Below are positions 53,001 to 64,000 of a stretch of 64,000 nt of DNA, piece after piece (the first letter of the stretch is position 1; each line of letters starts with the position of its first letter). The stretch is taken from assembly GCA_029379385.1 (NCBI GenBank), contig CM055617.1:7812001-7876000 (forward strand), written 5' to 3'. The notes under the pieces are model-generated. The model ran no database searches and was not told the origin of the DNA. It saw only the letters and a list, made by a program, of their open reading frames with translations. The position numbers were made by a program, and so were the translations under genes. The stretch comes from Quillaja saponaria (Eukaryota; Streptophyta; Magnoliopsida; Fabales; Quillajaceae).

Positions 53001-54163
53001 TCTTTTGAGTAAGGATGTTGATGGGCCAGGGCCATTCTTCAGCCATGAACTTTTCTACTATCATTTTCCATATATATGTGACATAATATTCATATTCTTT
53101 AGGGAAAATTACACTTTAACTATTAGTGTAATTTTTATAGACTAATTTTGTTTTACCACTTAATAAGTATATCTTATTGACAAGTTTAGGTCAAATGTCT
53201 CATCAAAAAGTAGAACTTAAAGAAATTATAAGGTATAATTTTATTTTATTTTTACAAGATGCGATTTCATTAATGCATAATTTGTGGTAGAAACTTTTAG
53301 AGAGAAATTAGTGTCTTTTTAGTGGAACCTTTTGAATCATATCATAGAGATCATTTCTATTCTTGAGAAATAAAGAAAAGAAAAAATAAAAAAGAGAGAA
53401 GAATATGTGTAGAAAAGAAAAGATATTGACACTAACTCGAGTATAGCTCAATTGGCATGGTACTAAAGTTTAGGCCTCTCCAGCTCGAGTATAGCTCAGA
53501 AATTGACGTGTATAGAATTTATGGTCCTTTTAATTATATAATTAATAATTTAATATAAATACAAAATTAATTTTGCTTCACTCTTCAATCCTTTCTTCCC
53601 TTTGTCATTTTCCTAAAATTTAGCCATGAATCTCTCACACTTGTTCCTTTTCCAGCAAATCAGACCCAATCCCTCAAATTTAACCCTAAAATTCGCACAC
53701 ATGACACAACTTTTCCTTTACAGCAAATCAGAATATCTCAATCCATCAAAAGCTCATACCATTCTTTTGTTTTTCCTTCCATTTTTCTGGGTAGCAATGT
53801 TCTCTGAGATTTTCTTCAACGATGGACTTATGAAATTTCTGATTTTCTTCCATAATCTGCTTAATGCTCATTCAGTTTAATCGTGTTGCATTTTTTTAGG
53901 AACATTTTCATGACATGGAGCAGCATTCAATAATTGATGAATAAGAATGATGTTGAAAACTTGAAGTGGATTAAGACATTCATATAAGTACGTAAGCTTT
54001 TGTTTCATACTTTCTTTCTTTATGTTTAAGTCATTATGCAATTATTCAAGAGTTAATTTATTGACTGCATAAATTTTTTGCACGCTTTTGGCTTCTCTAC
54101 AATGAATGCAAGAAAATGAAGATAAGTGTTTTTGTTATAAAAAAGTAAAATAAGTTTCATTAG
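50034..54163. other. Long AT-rich intergenic stretch
   Basis: No gene recognised in 4.1 kb. It includes the SINE-like piece at 50814-50872, a poly-T run near 52163 and an A-box-like TAGCTCAATTGG near 53446 without a matching B box. A frame starting ATGAATCTCTCAC at 53626 (84 codons) follows a pyrimidine-rich leader and could belong to the candidate gene that begins at 54164, but I cannot connect them. Confidence 0.45.
50814..50872 (-). mobile_element. tRNA-like SINE head
   Basis: On the minus strand the A-box-like TCGCTCAATTGG and the B-box-like GGTTTGATCCC occur at tRNA spacing, with an anticodon-arm-like GCTTCTATAAG region between them. The fold is imperfect and the anticodon arm is weak, so a tRNA-derived SINE or tRNA pseudogene is more likely than an active tRNA. 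I could not define its 3' end or a target duplication. Confidence 0.4.
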
Positions 54164-57100
54164 AAGTCATGTGTTCTGGTGCGAGTGAAGTTCAAAATTA
54201 GGTGAGTCTAATATTGCCATTTATAAATTGCATGTGTTTAATTACATTTTACGAAACTCATGAATTTTGCTATTTTGTAATCTTTCTTGGTTTAGCATAA
54301 ATACTGCCGCTGTTACTATATGCCTTTTTCTTTTTTTTCTTTTTTTTTTTCATTCAATGGAAGGACGGTATATTTTTATTTTGGGAAGGGAAGATCCTTT
54401 CTAAGCGAGTAAGGAATAGAAGTTAACATTGATACTGTAAAGCTTATGCACGTTGTTAGGGTAAATTTGAAAGCTTCATGTCTTTTTTGCTTTGTTATAA
54501 TTTATATATATATATATATATAAATGAGAAAACACAATTAGCCTGGAAGAATTTCATAGTTGAGGTCTTTCAAATTTGTAACTGAAAGGGATTTATTCAC
54601 TCAATGTTGTTCTATCTAAAAGTTTACCGTACATCCTCATTTATCAGTAAGAGTAGTTTTTTTTCAAATCATTTGTTACACTTGAGTGATTATGCCATGA
54701 TGCTAACTTTGAAACTAGATGTTCACTTTGTTTCGGAAGCAACACAATAAGGAACTACATGTTAGTTTTAAAAAACCCTTAAGTTTGGTACATTGAGGTA
54801 TTCTAACTTTTATTTTCTAGCAATTGCATGTGCAGTACAACAAAGCTATTTTAGTTTATGCAATCCTACTCAAAGCGGACAAGGAGCAGGCGAAAACTCA
54901 TCATGTGATTGTTTTAGTAAAATATTGCTACATTCCATATTCAGTTCTACAATACTTATTTAGAACCCTTTTTTTTCCTCAAATGTTGGCTCTCACATGA
55001 TGAATGTAAAAACACTTTCACTCTTATTGCTTATGTAGTTTGTTTATGTAGGGATTTAATTTCATATTTGACTGATTGGTTGTCTGGGAATTTTTATGCC
55101 AAATGAAATTGCAAATTGCTGTAGCTTTGTTTATGTTATTCATGCATTCCATGAAGATGTTTATATCCTCTTCTCATTAAATTTTTTTCCAGTAATTATT
55201 GGTTTAAATTTATTTTGGGATTTCCATATTTGGTTCCATTTTACTTGTTAGCTATCGGTTATGTCTATCAAGGCTCAATTGTTGGTTCAAAATCAAATAT
55301 AGGATCTTTTTGGCAGGTTGAGCAAGTATCAGGGATCAAAATTTGTTGGAGTTAAGGTGCGTTGCTGCCATAATTATTATTATTATTTTTTTCCGAATTG
55401 GGCCTGTGTGATGCTTTCTATTTGTTTGATTAAATGCGTGTTAGAGTTTCTCCCCTTTTATCTTAATGCATACTCTCAATTGGTCATTCTATTGGACAAC
55501 ATAAATACTTTCTTGAAATTGCTATTAATAATACCTTTACATATTAGGGATCCCTTTTATTGCTTCTATTTTGACTTCTTCATTTTGATTTTCAGTCATC
55601 AATAGTATTAGTAAAACAAAAAAGATATATGGAAATGAGTGAAAATAAGATGAACACTTTGAGAGGTAATTGTTTTAATCCTATTCTTTACTTAGTGTTT
55701 TTGAACACCATCACTTTGCTTGATTTTAATTTACCTTTAGAATATCCTTTTACTTTTTTTTAATCATACTCTTTGTCATTTGAGTTAAAATTGGAGAAAT
55801 ATTCAATAGGAGGATTCTAAAAAAGAAAATGTCAATGCAGAAATCCATTTGTCCAGAATTGATTTGGCTTGGCTGAGAGAATAATTGAGGCTTCTAATGC
55901 AAATTGTTATTTATTTTTAGTCTTAAATCAATTAGATTGTGTGAGTTAAACTAATTTTTATCTTATGTTGTGGATGAAAGGAGGCGAGAGAATTAGGAAA
56001 TGGTTCGAATTGTCAATCCGACTATTGTGTTTCTGGTAAGTATTTATGCTATCTACCTGCAATTAATTGTACTCCATCTCTTTCTTTTGGTTGTGTTTTA
56101 TAAATGTATTTCAAATTTTTAGATGAATGATTGTAGTGTTTTATAATGAAATTGTGGTAGCTAATTAAAGTTATTCTTTAGCATATAAGCCTACATGGCC
56201 TGCAATTGATTGTACTCCATATCTAGAATTTTTATATTTGTTTTCTTAAATTTAGAGTTATTTTCTTTTCAATTAGGGGCTGAGAGGATTAATCCTAAGA
56301 TAATACTTTTTATTCAAAATAAAATGAAGGTTCTTACTTTCTACAGGACCTGCACAAATATACATGCACAGTAAAATTTGATTTAAGGTTTTTCTAAAAC
56401 ATTGGTCCTAGAGCTGCAACACACGTAATTGATATGTAAGCATAATTTAATTCTTCATCCATCACATGAAAATGCTTCTTTTAGATGTTAAGTTGATAGG
56501 AGTCTTCTTTTTCCCACTTGATAGTTCTACTTTTTCCTTCCAAATGCAGATAAAGGTGATTAAATTAGTTGTTGACAGTTGCAAGTTTAAGATTAGTACA
56601 TTGCAAACAACTAGTTGACTACTTAAATTTGGCTTCAAACAAGAATTTTTTTAGGAATAGTAGAGTTAAACTGATTTATGCAATTGCTTGACCTTAAACT
56701 GTTAATATAGATTACAGAGTGATTTTTATTTTTTCTTTCATGTTCCTTTTATTATTTAACTTTCCATTTCTACATTAAATCTTCTTTTCTAGATTAATTT
56801 GGTATTATCTTGCTTTATTTGGGAATCTTAGTCATCATTTTGACCTCTTTTGTTTTTTCATACTTTCTCTATTGTTGAAGTTGCCAGGCTATTGTTTGGT
56901 TATTTTACTTTTTAGTTATTACTCCCACCAGATTTTCTGAAAATCCATGTGGTCTGTTTGATTCTCCATTTCATTTTTTTGTTGTTGTAGTTGGATTGTT
57001 TCTATAAATTCACTTATTCAATATTTGGTTGGATCATACATATAACATATATGTGACAGTATATTTCATTATGATTTGTTTGGGCGTATTGCTTAGACCT

Positions 57101-57949
57101 TTTGATTTTTGGATGATCATCAATTCATATCAGATTCGGTTTTCATGTACATCCTTCCTAATAAGTATAAGAAAACTCAAATTCTTATGTAAAAAAGATT
57201 TATTAGCAAATCTAATTTATATCTATCCTAGGTAGATTTTGATTTTCAAACTTAGTAAAATGGATTTTGAGTTTGTCATCGTCTCATTGTTTGGGAAAAA
57301 AAATTATTTTATGACTGGGGAGGGTATTTTGTGCTAAGATTATAGACGCATTGGTCATTATGTGTATATTTGTTCTAGAATTTTATTCCAAAAGTAAACT
57401 TAAGGTCTTAGATGTGGGATAAAAATACTTTTCTTTCTCTTTTGTGAAATGATAATTGTTAAGGTTTTGTGTAATTCTTTTGCTTTGTGATATTTATATA
57501 TATATATATTTTTTTGTTCAATTTTTGTTTTATTTTCTCACATTAGTTTTGGTTATAGTTTAAGCATTGTTTTAATCGGTTTTGATTAAGAGATACCTTT
57601 ATTAATATTAATTTATATTCCACTTTAGATCTCTTGGTTAATCTTAAGTACCTTTTCTGAGTCTTGATTTGTTCTGAGTTTATCAAAGAATTTTTAACAA
57701 GTTGGCACTTGTTGGTAGATATACTTATTTTTGCAAAAATATAGTGTTTTCATCATGTCATTATGTACTTATTCGACCTTGAAATGAAACTCATTTTTAA
57801 ATCTTCCATTTTCAGGTTTTTATGAAATTAATGTTTTGCCTCACTTGAGCAACTATCCATCATCATGTATGCTGAAGCTGTTAGAGGAAAAGTGCAATTG
57901 GAGTACTTTGTTATCAACATTAGTGGCAGAAGATGAAGCCATCAATTGA
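54164..57949 (+). CDS. Candidate unrecognised gene, five possible exons
   Basis: I do not recognise this protein. Splice-bounded frames are visible at 54164-54201, 55317-55356, 55596-55665, 55981-56035 and 57816-57949. The last two join in phase and end in a plausible C terminus with FYEINVLPHLSNYPSSC and KLLEEKCNWSTLL, stopping at 57947-57949. The first three also join in phase (LSKYQGSKFVGVK, then SSIVLVKQKRYMEMSEN). Exons three and four do not match in phase, so either a small exon is missed or the gene is broken. No start codon is assigned; an ATG frame at 53626 is one option. Introns are AT-rich with poly-T tracts. It could also be a pseudogene or a non-coding transcript. Confidence 0.3.
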
Positions 57950-58704
57950 ACAAGTGTTGTCATTATCCCACCAATACACTTAGAAAACTAGGATCTTGAT
58001 TTGTTCCAAGTTCCAACATTTGGCATAATCCTTTGGAGTAACACTTTTCATCTGGGTTAATTAAACAACTATTATTAGTTAAACTCTCTTGCTGCTCTTT
58101 GACAACATAGTAAGAGTTCAAATTCTCAACTACACCATCTCCATTATTTTTTTTAATTATTAGAGAAAATGTAGGTGATGATGTACTGCACAAAATGTGA
58201 AGGTATGTTAGTGAGGAAAGCTCATCGTAGGTTGTGTTCTTCTAGTATGTTTTGTGTTTCTGAAAATGATAGTGTTTTATCCTATCCTAATTGACTCTAA
58301 TTAACATTAGAGAGACAGTAGAATTGAGTAAGAGTTTATAAATTTTCCTGAAGCCTGAAGTCCAAGCCCAATATTTGAATTCTAAAAGTCGGCCTTAATA
58401 TTTCTTCTTATTGTGAACCAAAACGTACCGTATCTTCTTGGGACGGCAAAGAAAAAGTAGCAGCAAAACCAGGTCCAAGTCAAACACTAAAACGGAAAAA
58501 CCAGAATTAAGCGGCAATCAAAATCTTTTTCCATTTCTGGTAATTAAATAATCATTGCTGACTTTCCTTCATAGCGCGTGTCTTTTACTTTCCCTGTCAT
58601 TGAACACCCATCTAAGTAATCCACGGAAAGTGACAGAGTAAAGAGCGTGAGAGAGAGAGAGCAAAGTGTTTGTTTGTTTATCTGATCGAGCCCTTAAACT
58701 CGGC
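57950..58704 (+). promoter_or_regulatory. Upstream region of the bZIP gene
   Basis: No gene seen. The last 100 bp before 58705 are purine-rich (GAGAGAGAGAG at about 58650) and probably 5' UTR. An ACGT core occurs at 58424 (AACGTACC), but no perfect ACGTG ABRE was found close to the start. Confidence 0.4.
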
Positions 58705-61493
58705 ATGGCGTCGTCGAAGGTGGTAACGACAAGTCCGGATCTGCCACGCCAGTCGTCTATATGTTCCCTCTCAACCATCATCGCCGAGCTTCAGCAAAAC
58801 GATACTTCCAAAACCTTGGGTTCAATCAGTATGGATGAGCTTCTCAAGTCAATTTACTCTTCCTCTGAACCCATTCCCAATCAAACCCAGACGGTAGATG
58901 GTGGCGCGTCGATCTCACGGCAGGGTAGCTTGTCGCTTCCTAAGGAAATGAGTACCAAGACCGTTGATGAAGTGTGGAAGGAGATCGTGGCGGGGAGTGA
59001 TCAGAGGCACGTGGGTATGGGGGAAGGTTTGGAGGAGATGACTTTGGAGGATTTTTTGACCAAGGCTGGGGCTGTGAGGGAGGAGGATGTTAGAGGGGTT
59101 TCTACTGTAGTGGTGGGTCCCGGGATTTATGATGTGGACTCAGGGATCAATGGTGCTGATCAGTTCCCAATGCCAACAGAAAGTGTCGAAGGGTCTTCCC
59201 TGTTGCCGTTTGGAAAGGGGGTCGATGGGCGAGTTGTTGAAGCTCCAGCTGCGACACGAAGAGTAAGGAGAAGAGCTATGGAGGAGCCAGTCGATAAGGC
59301 CACGCAACAAAAGCAGAGAAGGATGATCAAAAACAGAGAATCAGCTGCAAGATCCAGGGAACGCAAGCAGGTTAGTGTTGTTTTTGTAAATTTAACCACT
59401 CAAAAGAGATTAATTTGGCTGGCTGCTGTTTGGCGACATGGAAAATGGAAGATAAACAAAAAAAAAATTCTAGTTTTCAGATGCATCTTTTTGGTGAAGT
59501 TAAAATGGGGAACTAGTTGAATTGCTTGGATGGAGAATGGATTTTTATTATTTTTTAGGGATTATTATTATTAGGAAACTGAAAATTCACATCTAGCAGG
59601 TCATTTGTAGTGTTAAGCTCAGTTTTTCTCTCTGACCTCCAAATTGCAATTAGTTGTTCCCTTTTGAATCTGATAGCTGTAAATTTGGTTCTTTGTAGGC
59701 TTACACAGTTGAGCTAGAATCTCTTGTTACACACCTGGAGGAAGAGAATGCACGTCTGTTAAGAGAAGAGGTATACCTCTAAGAACTCGGGAAAGAGTGT
59801 ATATCTGTATTATTCAATTGCTTTCACCTTTTCTTGTGTTCATGGTTCACTGTGTTTTCTGTTGCTTTGGTCTTAAGCATTCATGCCTAGAGTTCTAATT
59901 TGCAGAGTTGTGATGTACATTGCATTTGATTGTCAAGCACTATAATGTACTCCTGTTGTAGTGACAAATCAACATTACGTCTGTTCACCTTTTTATTCTC
60001 ATTCTGATTTTCTGCACATTTACTGTTCTGGTGCTAAGCTTTTACTGTATGGTTTTGTTGTAGTTCACAATATCATAAAAAGACACTAAAATCAAATCAA
60101 AATTTTAGCATACATATCAAATACTCATGGCTGAAATTTATCGAGAGTGGGTTTTTATTTGCGTTTGTCTTACAAACAAAACTCTTGGACCTTCACTGTA
60201 TACTTTTACATGTGGATGATTGTATTATTGATAATGAGGCCTTCTATATTACTGGAATCACATCAATTTTAAGATTTCTGCTGATATCTTCGGAAGTTTC
60301 TAATATAAAAATTCTGGATGCAGGCTGATTATAACAAGGAGAGGTTGAAGCAGGTACGTATTTTGGAGTCCTATATTGATTTTTCTACAATACAAAATGT
60401 TTTGTTTTACATGAATCAAAGGGTTGGGAGTATTTACCTGAGTTTACTTTAGTTTCCTATTAAGTGTGATGTATGTGGCTAAATATGTAATATGTATATA
60501 TATCCTAATAAAAAATAATTACATGACCCTGGTTTCTGTCCAATCTCAAGACTCACACATTCATAAAAAATAAAAATAAAATTTAGATTCTTGCCACCCA
60601 CAACCAGCAGACACATTTCCAGATCTCCAAAGATTATGTCCCGATGGAAAGACAACCTAAGACATGCATATGAAAAAGAAAGAAGTTTAGCTGACCCTCT
60701 CTCCAATTTGATTAAAGATTGTTTATTCAACTCATCGTCTATGGTTTAACGCACCCTAGAAACAATCATTTAAAAAATGGTTTATTTTACTTTGACATTG
60801 ATAGAGTATGCTATGGTGGTACATTACGGTGAATTAGGGGTACTATAGTGAATGGTCTAGTGTCTTTTAGTATATAACAGTACGAGGCTACCACAAGGTA
60901 CCCTGTCCAATCCGCAGTTCTTCCTACTCTATCTATTTCAAATTTCAATAGACAACAGACATTTACTAGATTTCACGAACCAGATTGTCATCCTTCTGGC
61001 TCACTTTCCTTTTTGGCTGTATTTACTATTTGATTCATTATTTTGAACTTCTGGTTTTGATTTATCTTTTTCAGTACTTACTTTTTCTACTCTGGTTGTT
61101 CTAAGTCCACGAGCTATCAATTTTGAGGAAAACGTTTTTGAAATTGTTCTGTAAATGGTATTTATGTTGTGTTTGCTTCATTTTGATATGATTGGATGAG
61201 CTTTGTCACTTGTACGTTGCTTAATGTATATTTGATAATAAACTAAGAAGCATAGCTTTCAAAAGCTGAAGTAGTTCACACATCCATCATAACTGTATTG
61301 CTCAGTCTCATTGAAGGCTAACTACTTCTTGCTTTTACCTTTCCTCATGGTTTTTACATTAGTTCATTGAAATTTAACATCTTTTCTTAAAAGAAATTAA
61401 TTTCACATGCAGCTCATGGAAAACCTCATTCCAGTTGGGGAGAAGCTCAGACCACCACGAATGCTTCGGAGAGTGCATTCAATGCAATGGTAA
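58705..61493 (+). CDS. Group A bZIP transcription factor, GBF4-like
   Basis: Nuclear bZIP factor of the ABI5/AREB/GBF4 group that binds G-box and ABRE (ACGT-core) sites in abscisic acid responses. Four exons, all phase 0: 58705-59370, 59699-59770, 60324-60353 and 61413-61493, giving 282 residues. Conserved group A blocks appear in order: QSSICSLSTIIAEL, KTVDEVWKEIVAG, MTLEDFLTKAGAV. The basic region has N210-x7-R218 (KNRESAARSRERKQ, ending at residue 222), followed by a short leucine zipper (VELESLVTHLEEENARLL) that crosses an intron. The C terminus RRVHSMQW carries an R-x-x-S phosphosite typical of the group. The first ATG in frame is used; upstream in-frame codons lack a Met. Intact. Confidence 0.93.
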
Positions 61494-62885
61494 ATCTGCT
61501 CTGTAGTCAGTGGTCAATAATATATAGGTGGAGAATGGTTTCCAGGGCGTGCTAGTGGATCCTGAAGAAATACTTTGTGGAAACAAGAGAAAATATGATA
61601 ATGGAAGAAAGAAAAGAAGTAAAATTGGGGTTGCTTTACATTTGGTGGTCATGTTATATAATCAGTAAAGAGAAGCTAGTCGCAGGTACTTCCATTCAAA
61701 GCAGAAGATGGATGCCTTTCAATACCCAGCTTGTGGAAGATCCATGGTTGATCTAGTAGCCTTTTCTTAGATAGGTCTTGTAGGAAAATTGAAATAAGAG
61801 AAAGAAAAAAGTATATCATTTTGCCGATTAACCTTAGACTACTTTTTACTAATCTTGCATTAACATAGGGGAAGAGTGGACCGGAATACCGGATGCATAT
61901 AAATATATAGCTGTCTCTAATGAATCAGTGGCTCTTATGGCCAACTTTTCCTTCTACTTGTTTTTTTGTGTGATACTGTGCAGTTCAAAATGCTTTTTGT
62001 ACATGGTATATATTTTTATGTTGAAAAGTCAAATTTGATCTGACACATAATTTTTGATAGTTATACTAATTTATATACATTACATTTTAGTGACTCATTA
62101 TTACTAATTGAAATGTTGCCTTATTAGCCATTAGGAGTGGAGTGGTTACCTCGCATTTCTCTCTCTATTTTTCATGATTCAAAAAATTAATTTTACAAAA
62201 AAGGCTAGCAGACTGCTGCCAAACTAAAGTTATAACTAGATATTCAATGTAGCTTTTAGTACAGTATTAGATAGATTAGAAACAGAAGCCAACATGTCGA
62301 GAATGGCCTTGTTTGGAAATGGGTCGAAGGGTTCTCCTGGAAATGACCCATCAACTAGTCGACCCGTGTCTTCCAACTCTCTCGATAATCTACTGTCTTC
62401 CAACATTTCATCGTCACGCGATAACCTTATTAAGCCCGAGTGTCGTCACGACCCGACATCCAAGTTCAGTTTTCAAGATCACCTTTATCTTTTTTGTTTT
62501 GAGAATTAAATAATGAAAAAAAAGGAGACTACAATTTTCATAAATAGCCTCACTCATCATCCGCAAATTGGTTGACAAAATAGTGCTTACAATTATGCAT
62601 GTAGAAAAGTAAAAACAAAAAGTCTGCCTCTATTTTCTTTGTTTCCTGACATTTCTTCTACGGTTTCCATTTTCCTTCCAACCAGTCAGTCCTTCAATCC
62701 AAACCCAAATTGCAAATTTGAGAATAGAGGGGGAATTTTAATGGGTTTGGTTTGTGTTGGAGAAATGGTGCTCTGAAAGTTGGTTTATTTTTTGTTGACA
62801 ACTTGTGGGTTTTGCTCTATTTCTTATTGAAAAGAGAAAGGGATGATCGTATTAGCATTGAGGATTACTGTCTCTGCTAATACAC
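61494..62885. other. Intergenic DNA between bZIP and esterase genes
   Basis: 61494 to about 61800 is probably the bZIP 3' UTR. A frame at 62294-62509 (starts MSRMALFGNG, rich in Ser) has no motif I know; it might be a retroelement fragment. From about 62640 the CT-rich stretch and open sequence are compatible with the 5' UTR of the next gene. Nothing else seen. Confidence 0.45.
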
Positions 62886-64000
62886 ATGTTTCGGAAACTA
62901 AGGTGGATTATTGGTCTAAATCATAGAAATTCGTCTACGAAAAGGTTGCTCAATGCCGAGCAACCAGGCCCTGCCAGGGCTAACCAGCTGTCTATGTTGG
63001 AAGCTGTTCATGAAGTTGCCATTTACATTCATAGGTTTCATAATCTTGACCTTTTTGAACAAGGGTAAGCTCGATTCTCAAGTAAAATTGATAATTTCTA
63101 CCTACACTTCTGAATACTTAGCAGCATGATTTGTTTTTATTTATTTATTTTAATTCTCCTTAATGCAGATGGTATCAAATTAAAGTTACTATGAGGTGGG
63201 AGGACGATAAGCATTCTTCTCCTGGGATTCCAGCACGAGTTGCTCAATATGAAGGTATGATTTTGTTAAACAATGTTGCTTATATGGATGGAGCACACTT
63301 TTAAACTCAGATAAGTTCTGTTTTATTCATCAAAACTGGGTATGAAGTACACGAATTGGAGGTTAATAGAAATCTTGTTCCCATTACATTACATAGTATA
63401 TTTGTGGTGCGCCCATGCTGGTGCTCTGTAACTGGTATGTTTATTGAGACCCCTTTAATATCTGAGTGAAGTTTGTTGAATTCATTATAGTTCCAAGTTT
63501 GAGTTGCGTCACGAGTTGTAGAGGGAGTTTGATTATGTTAGGCTGTTAGCATCAGAGATTTGTTTTATGTTTCAGAAAAATTAGAAGTCTAGTGCTGCTG
63601 AAAAACTAATTTCCAAGCTTTTTTATTTTCTTTCTAGGAAATATTTCTAAGAAAGAGCTTTATATAATAAAGCCAAACTGGTCATGAATATGTGTATTTC
63701 GATCTTAGTACATGGTATTCTGCTCTTTGTTTTCATTGTTTCCTTCCATAGTTGGTTGACCAATATGGGCCACCATCCTTTAAATAACATTTCAGCAATA
63801 GCTCTTAACAGAACAAAATTGATCTGAGCTAATTTCTGGTTATTAATTTCTTATCAAGCTGGACTCCTTTTTGTTAGTATTTAGATATTGAATTTGCATG
63901 AAAATTCTTTGATCTTTCAGTTGGCTTTTCTCTACATTTTTGTGTTGGGAAAATTAAGTCTGACAAGCAGTGGCTTTTCTTTGAGCTGCAGCTCCTGAAA
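62886..64000 (+). CDS. DUF676/FAM135-like putative serine esterase, 5' part only
   Basis: The gene runs off the right end. Exons seen: 62886-63064, 63169-63254 and 63992 onward, with correct phases (G|W and E|A codons split by introns). The first 90 residues match the N terminus of the plant FAM135-type family (Arabidopsis At1g58350 and At1g09980 from memory): MFRKLRWIIGL at the start, AVHEVAIYIHRFHNLDLF, then GWYQIKVTMRWED and RVAQYEAPE. Full-length members are about 800 residues with a C-terminal DUF676 alpha/beta-hydrolase domain bearing the catalytic serine, which lies beyond this window. Substrate unknown; lipase or acyl-hydrolase activity is predicted from the family. The first ATG is used. 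Confidence 0.88.

Noticed and set aside
53435..53515. A-box-like TAGCTCAATTGG and a repeated CTCGAGTATAGCTCA, suggesting a tRNA or SINE
   Set aside because: No B box at the right distance and no cloverleaf fold.
57963..58193. 76-codon minus-strand open frame
   Set aside because: No motif, lies just past the candidate gene's stop on the other strand, and is likely chance.
62294..62509. 71-codon plus-strand frame starting MSRMALFGNG
   Set aside because: No recognised domain, no splice continuation, and a second frame overlaps it; kept only as a note in the intergenic entry.

Overview
This window is nuclear DNA from a flowering plant, almost certainly a eudicot. It is AT-rich, its genes are split by GT-AG introns, and every recognisable gene is a plant family: WRKY, group A bZIP, NHL/LEA-2, fasciclin-like arabinogalactan protein, GH35 beta-galactosidase, pinin and a DUF676/FAM135 esterase. 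I cannot name the species from sequence alone.

Layout. A subgroup IIb WRKY factor (3166-5287, minus) with five cleanly phased exons is followed by a large imperfect segmental duplication. Copy A (about 6230-12597) and copy B (about 18955-29717) share the same AT-rich upstream sequence and each ends at the stop codon of a pinin-like gene. In copy B the pinin gene is nearly full length but dead: lost start codon, frameshift and two in-frame stops. In copy A only three fused pieces remain. Between the copies lie a third short copy of one duplicated segment, a 116-bp tandem repeat, and a 5'-truncated, degenerate Ty3/gypsy element on the minus strand. The LTR of that element carries a long 5-bp-phased array of heat-shock-element modules just upstream of a TATA box. 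Copy B also holds a 450-bp MITE-like insertion, absent from copy A, with a small tRNA-derived SINE nested in it.

The middle holds a 17-exon beta-galactosidase (31168-35469, minus) with two one-base frameshifts, an intact NHL/LEA-2 membrane protein gene (38824-40894, plus) whose intron contains an antisense tRNA-Gln, and a fasciclin-like gene (46074-47316, minus) that seems to change frame in its tail. Between the last two lie two rearranged repeat units (41819-44171 and 44172-45598), built from the fasciclin gene's 3' end and the beta-galactosidase promoter plus first exon. In the first unit the two genes are joined in frame, giving a 72-codon chimeric ORF under a copied beta-galactosidase promoter.

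The right third is mostly AT-rich intergenic DNA with a possible unrecognised small gene (54164-57949), an intact GBF4-like ABA-class bZIP gene (58705-61493, plus), and the first exons of a DUF676/FAM135-type esterase gene running off the end (62886-64000, plus).

The genes do not form a pathway. The theme is local duplication, decay and chimera formation around a few single-copy genes. Some one-base frameshifts could be assembly errors, but the nonsense codons and large deletions in the pinin copies cannot easily be explained that way.
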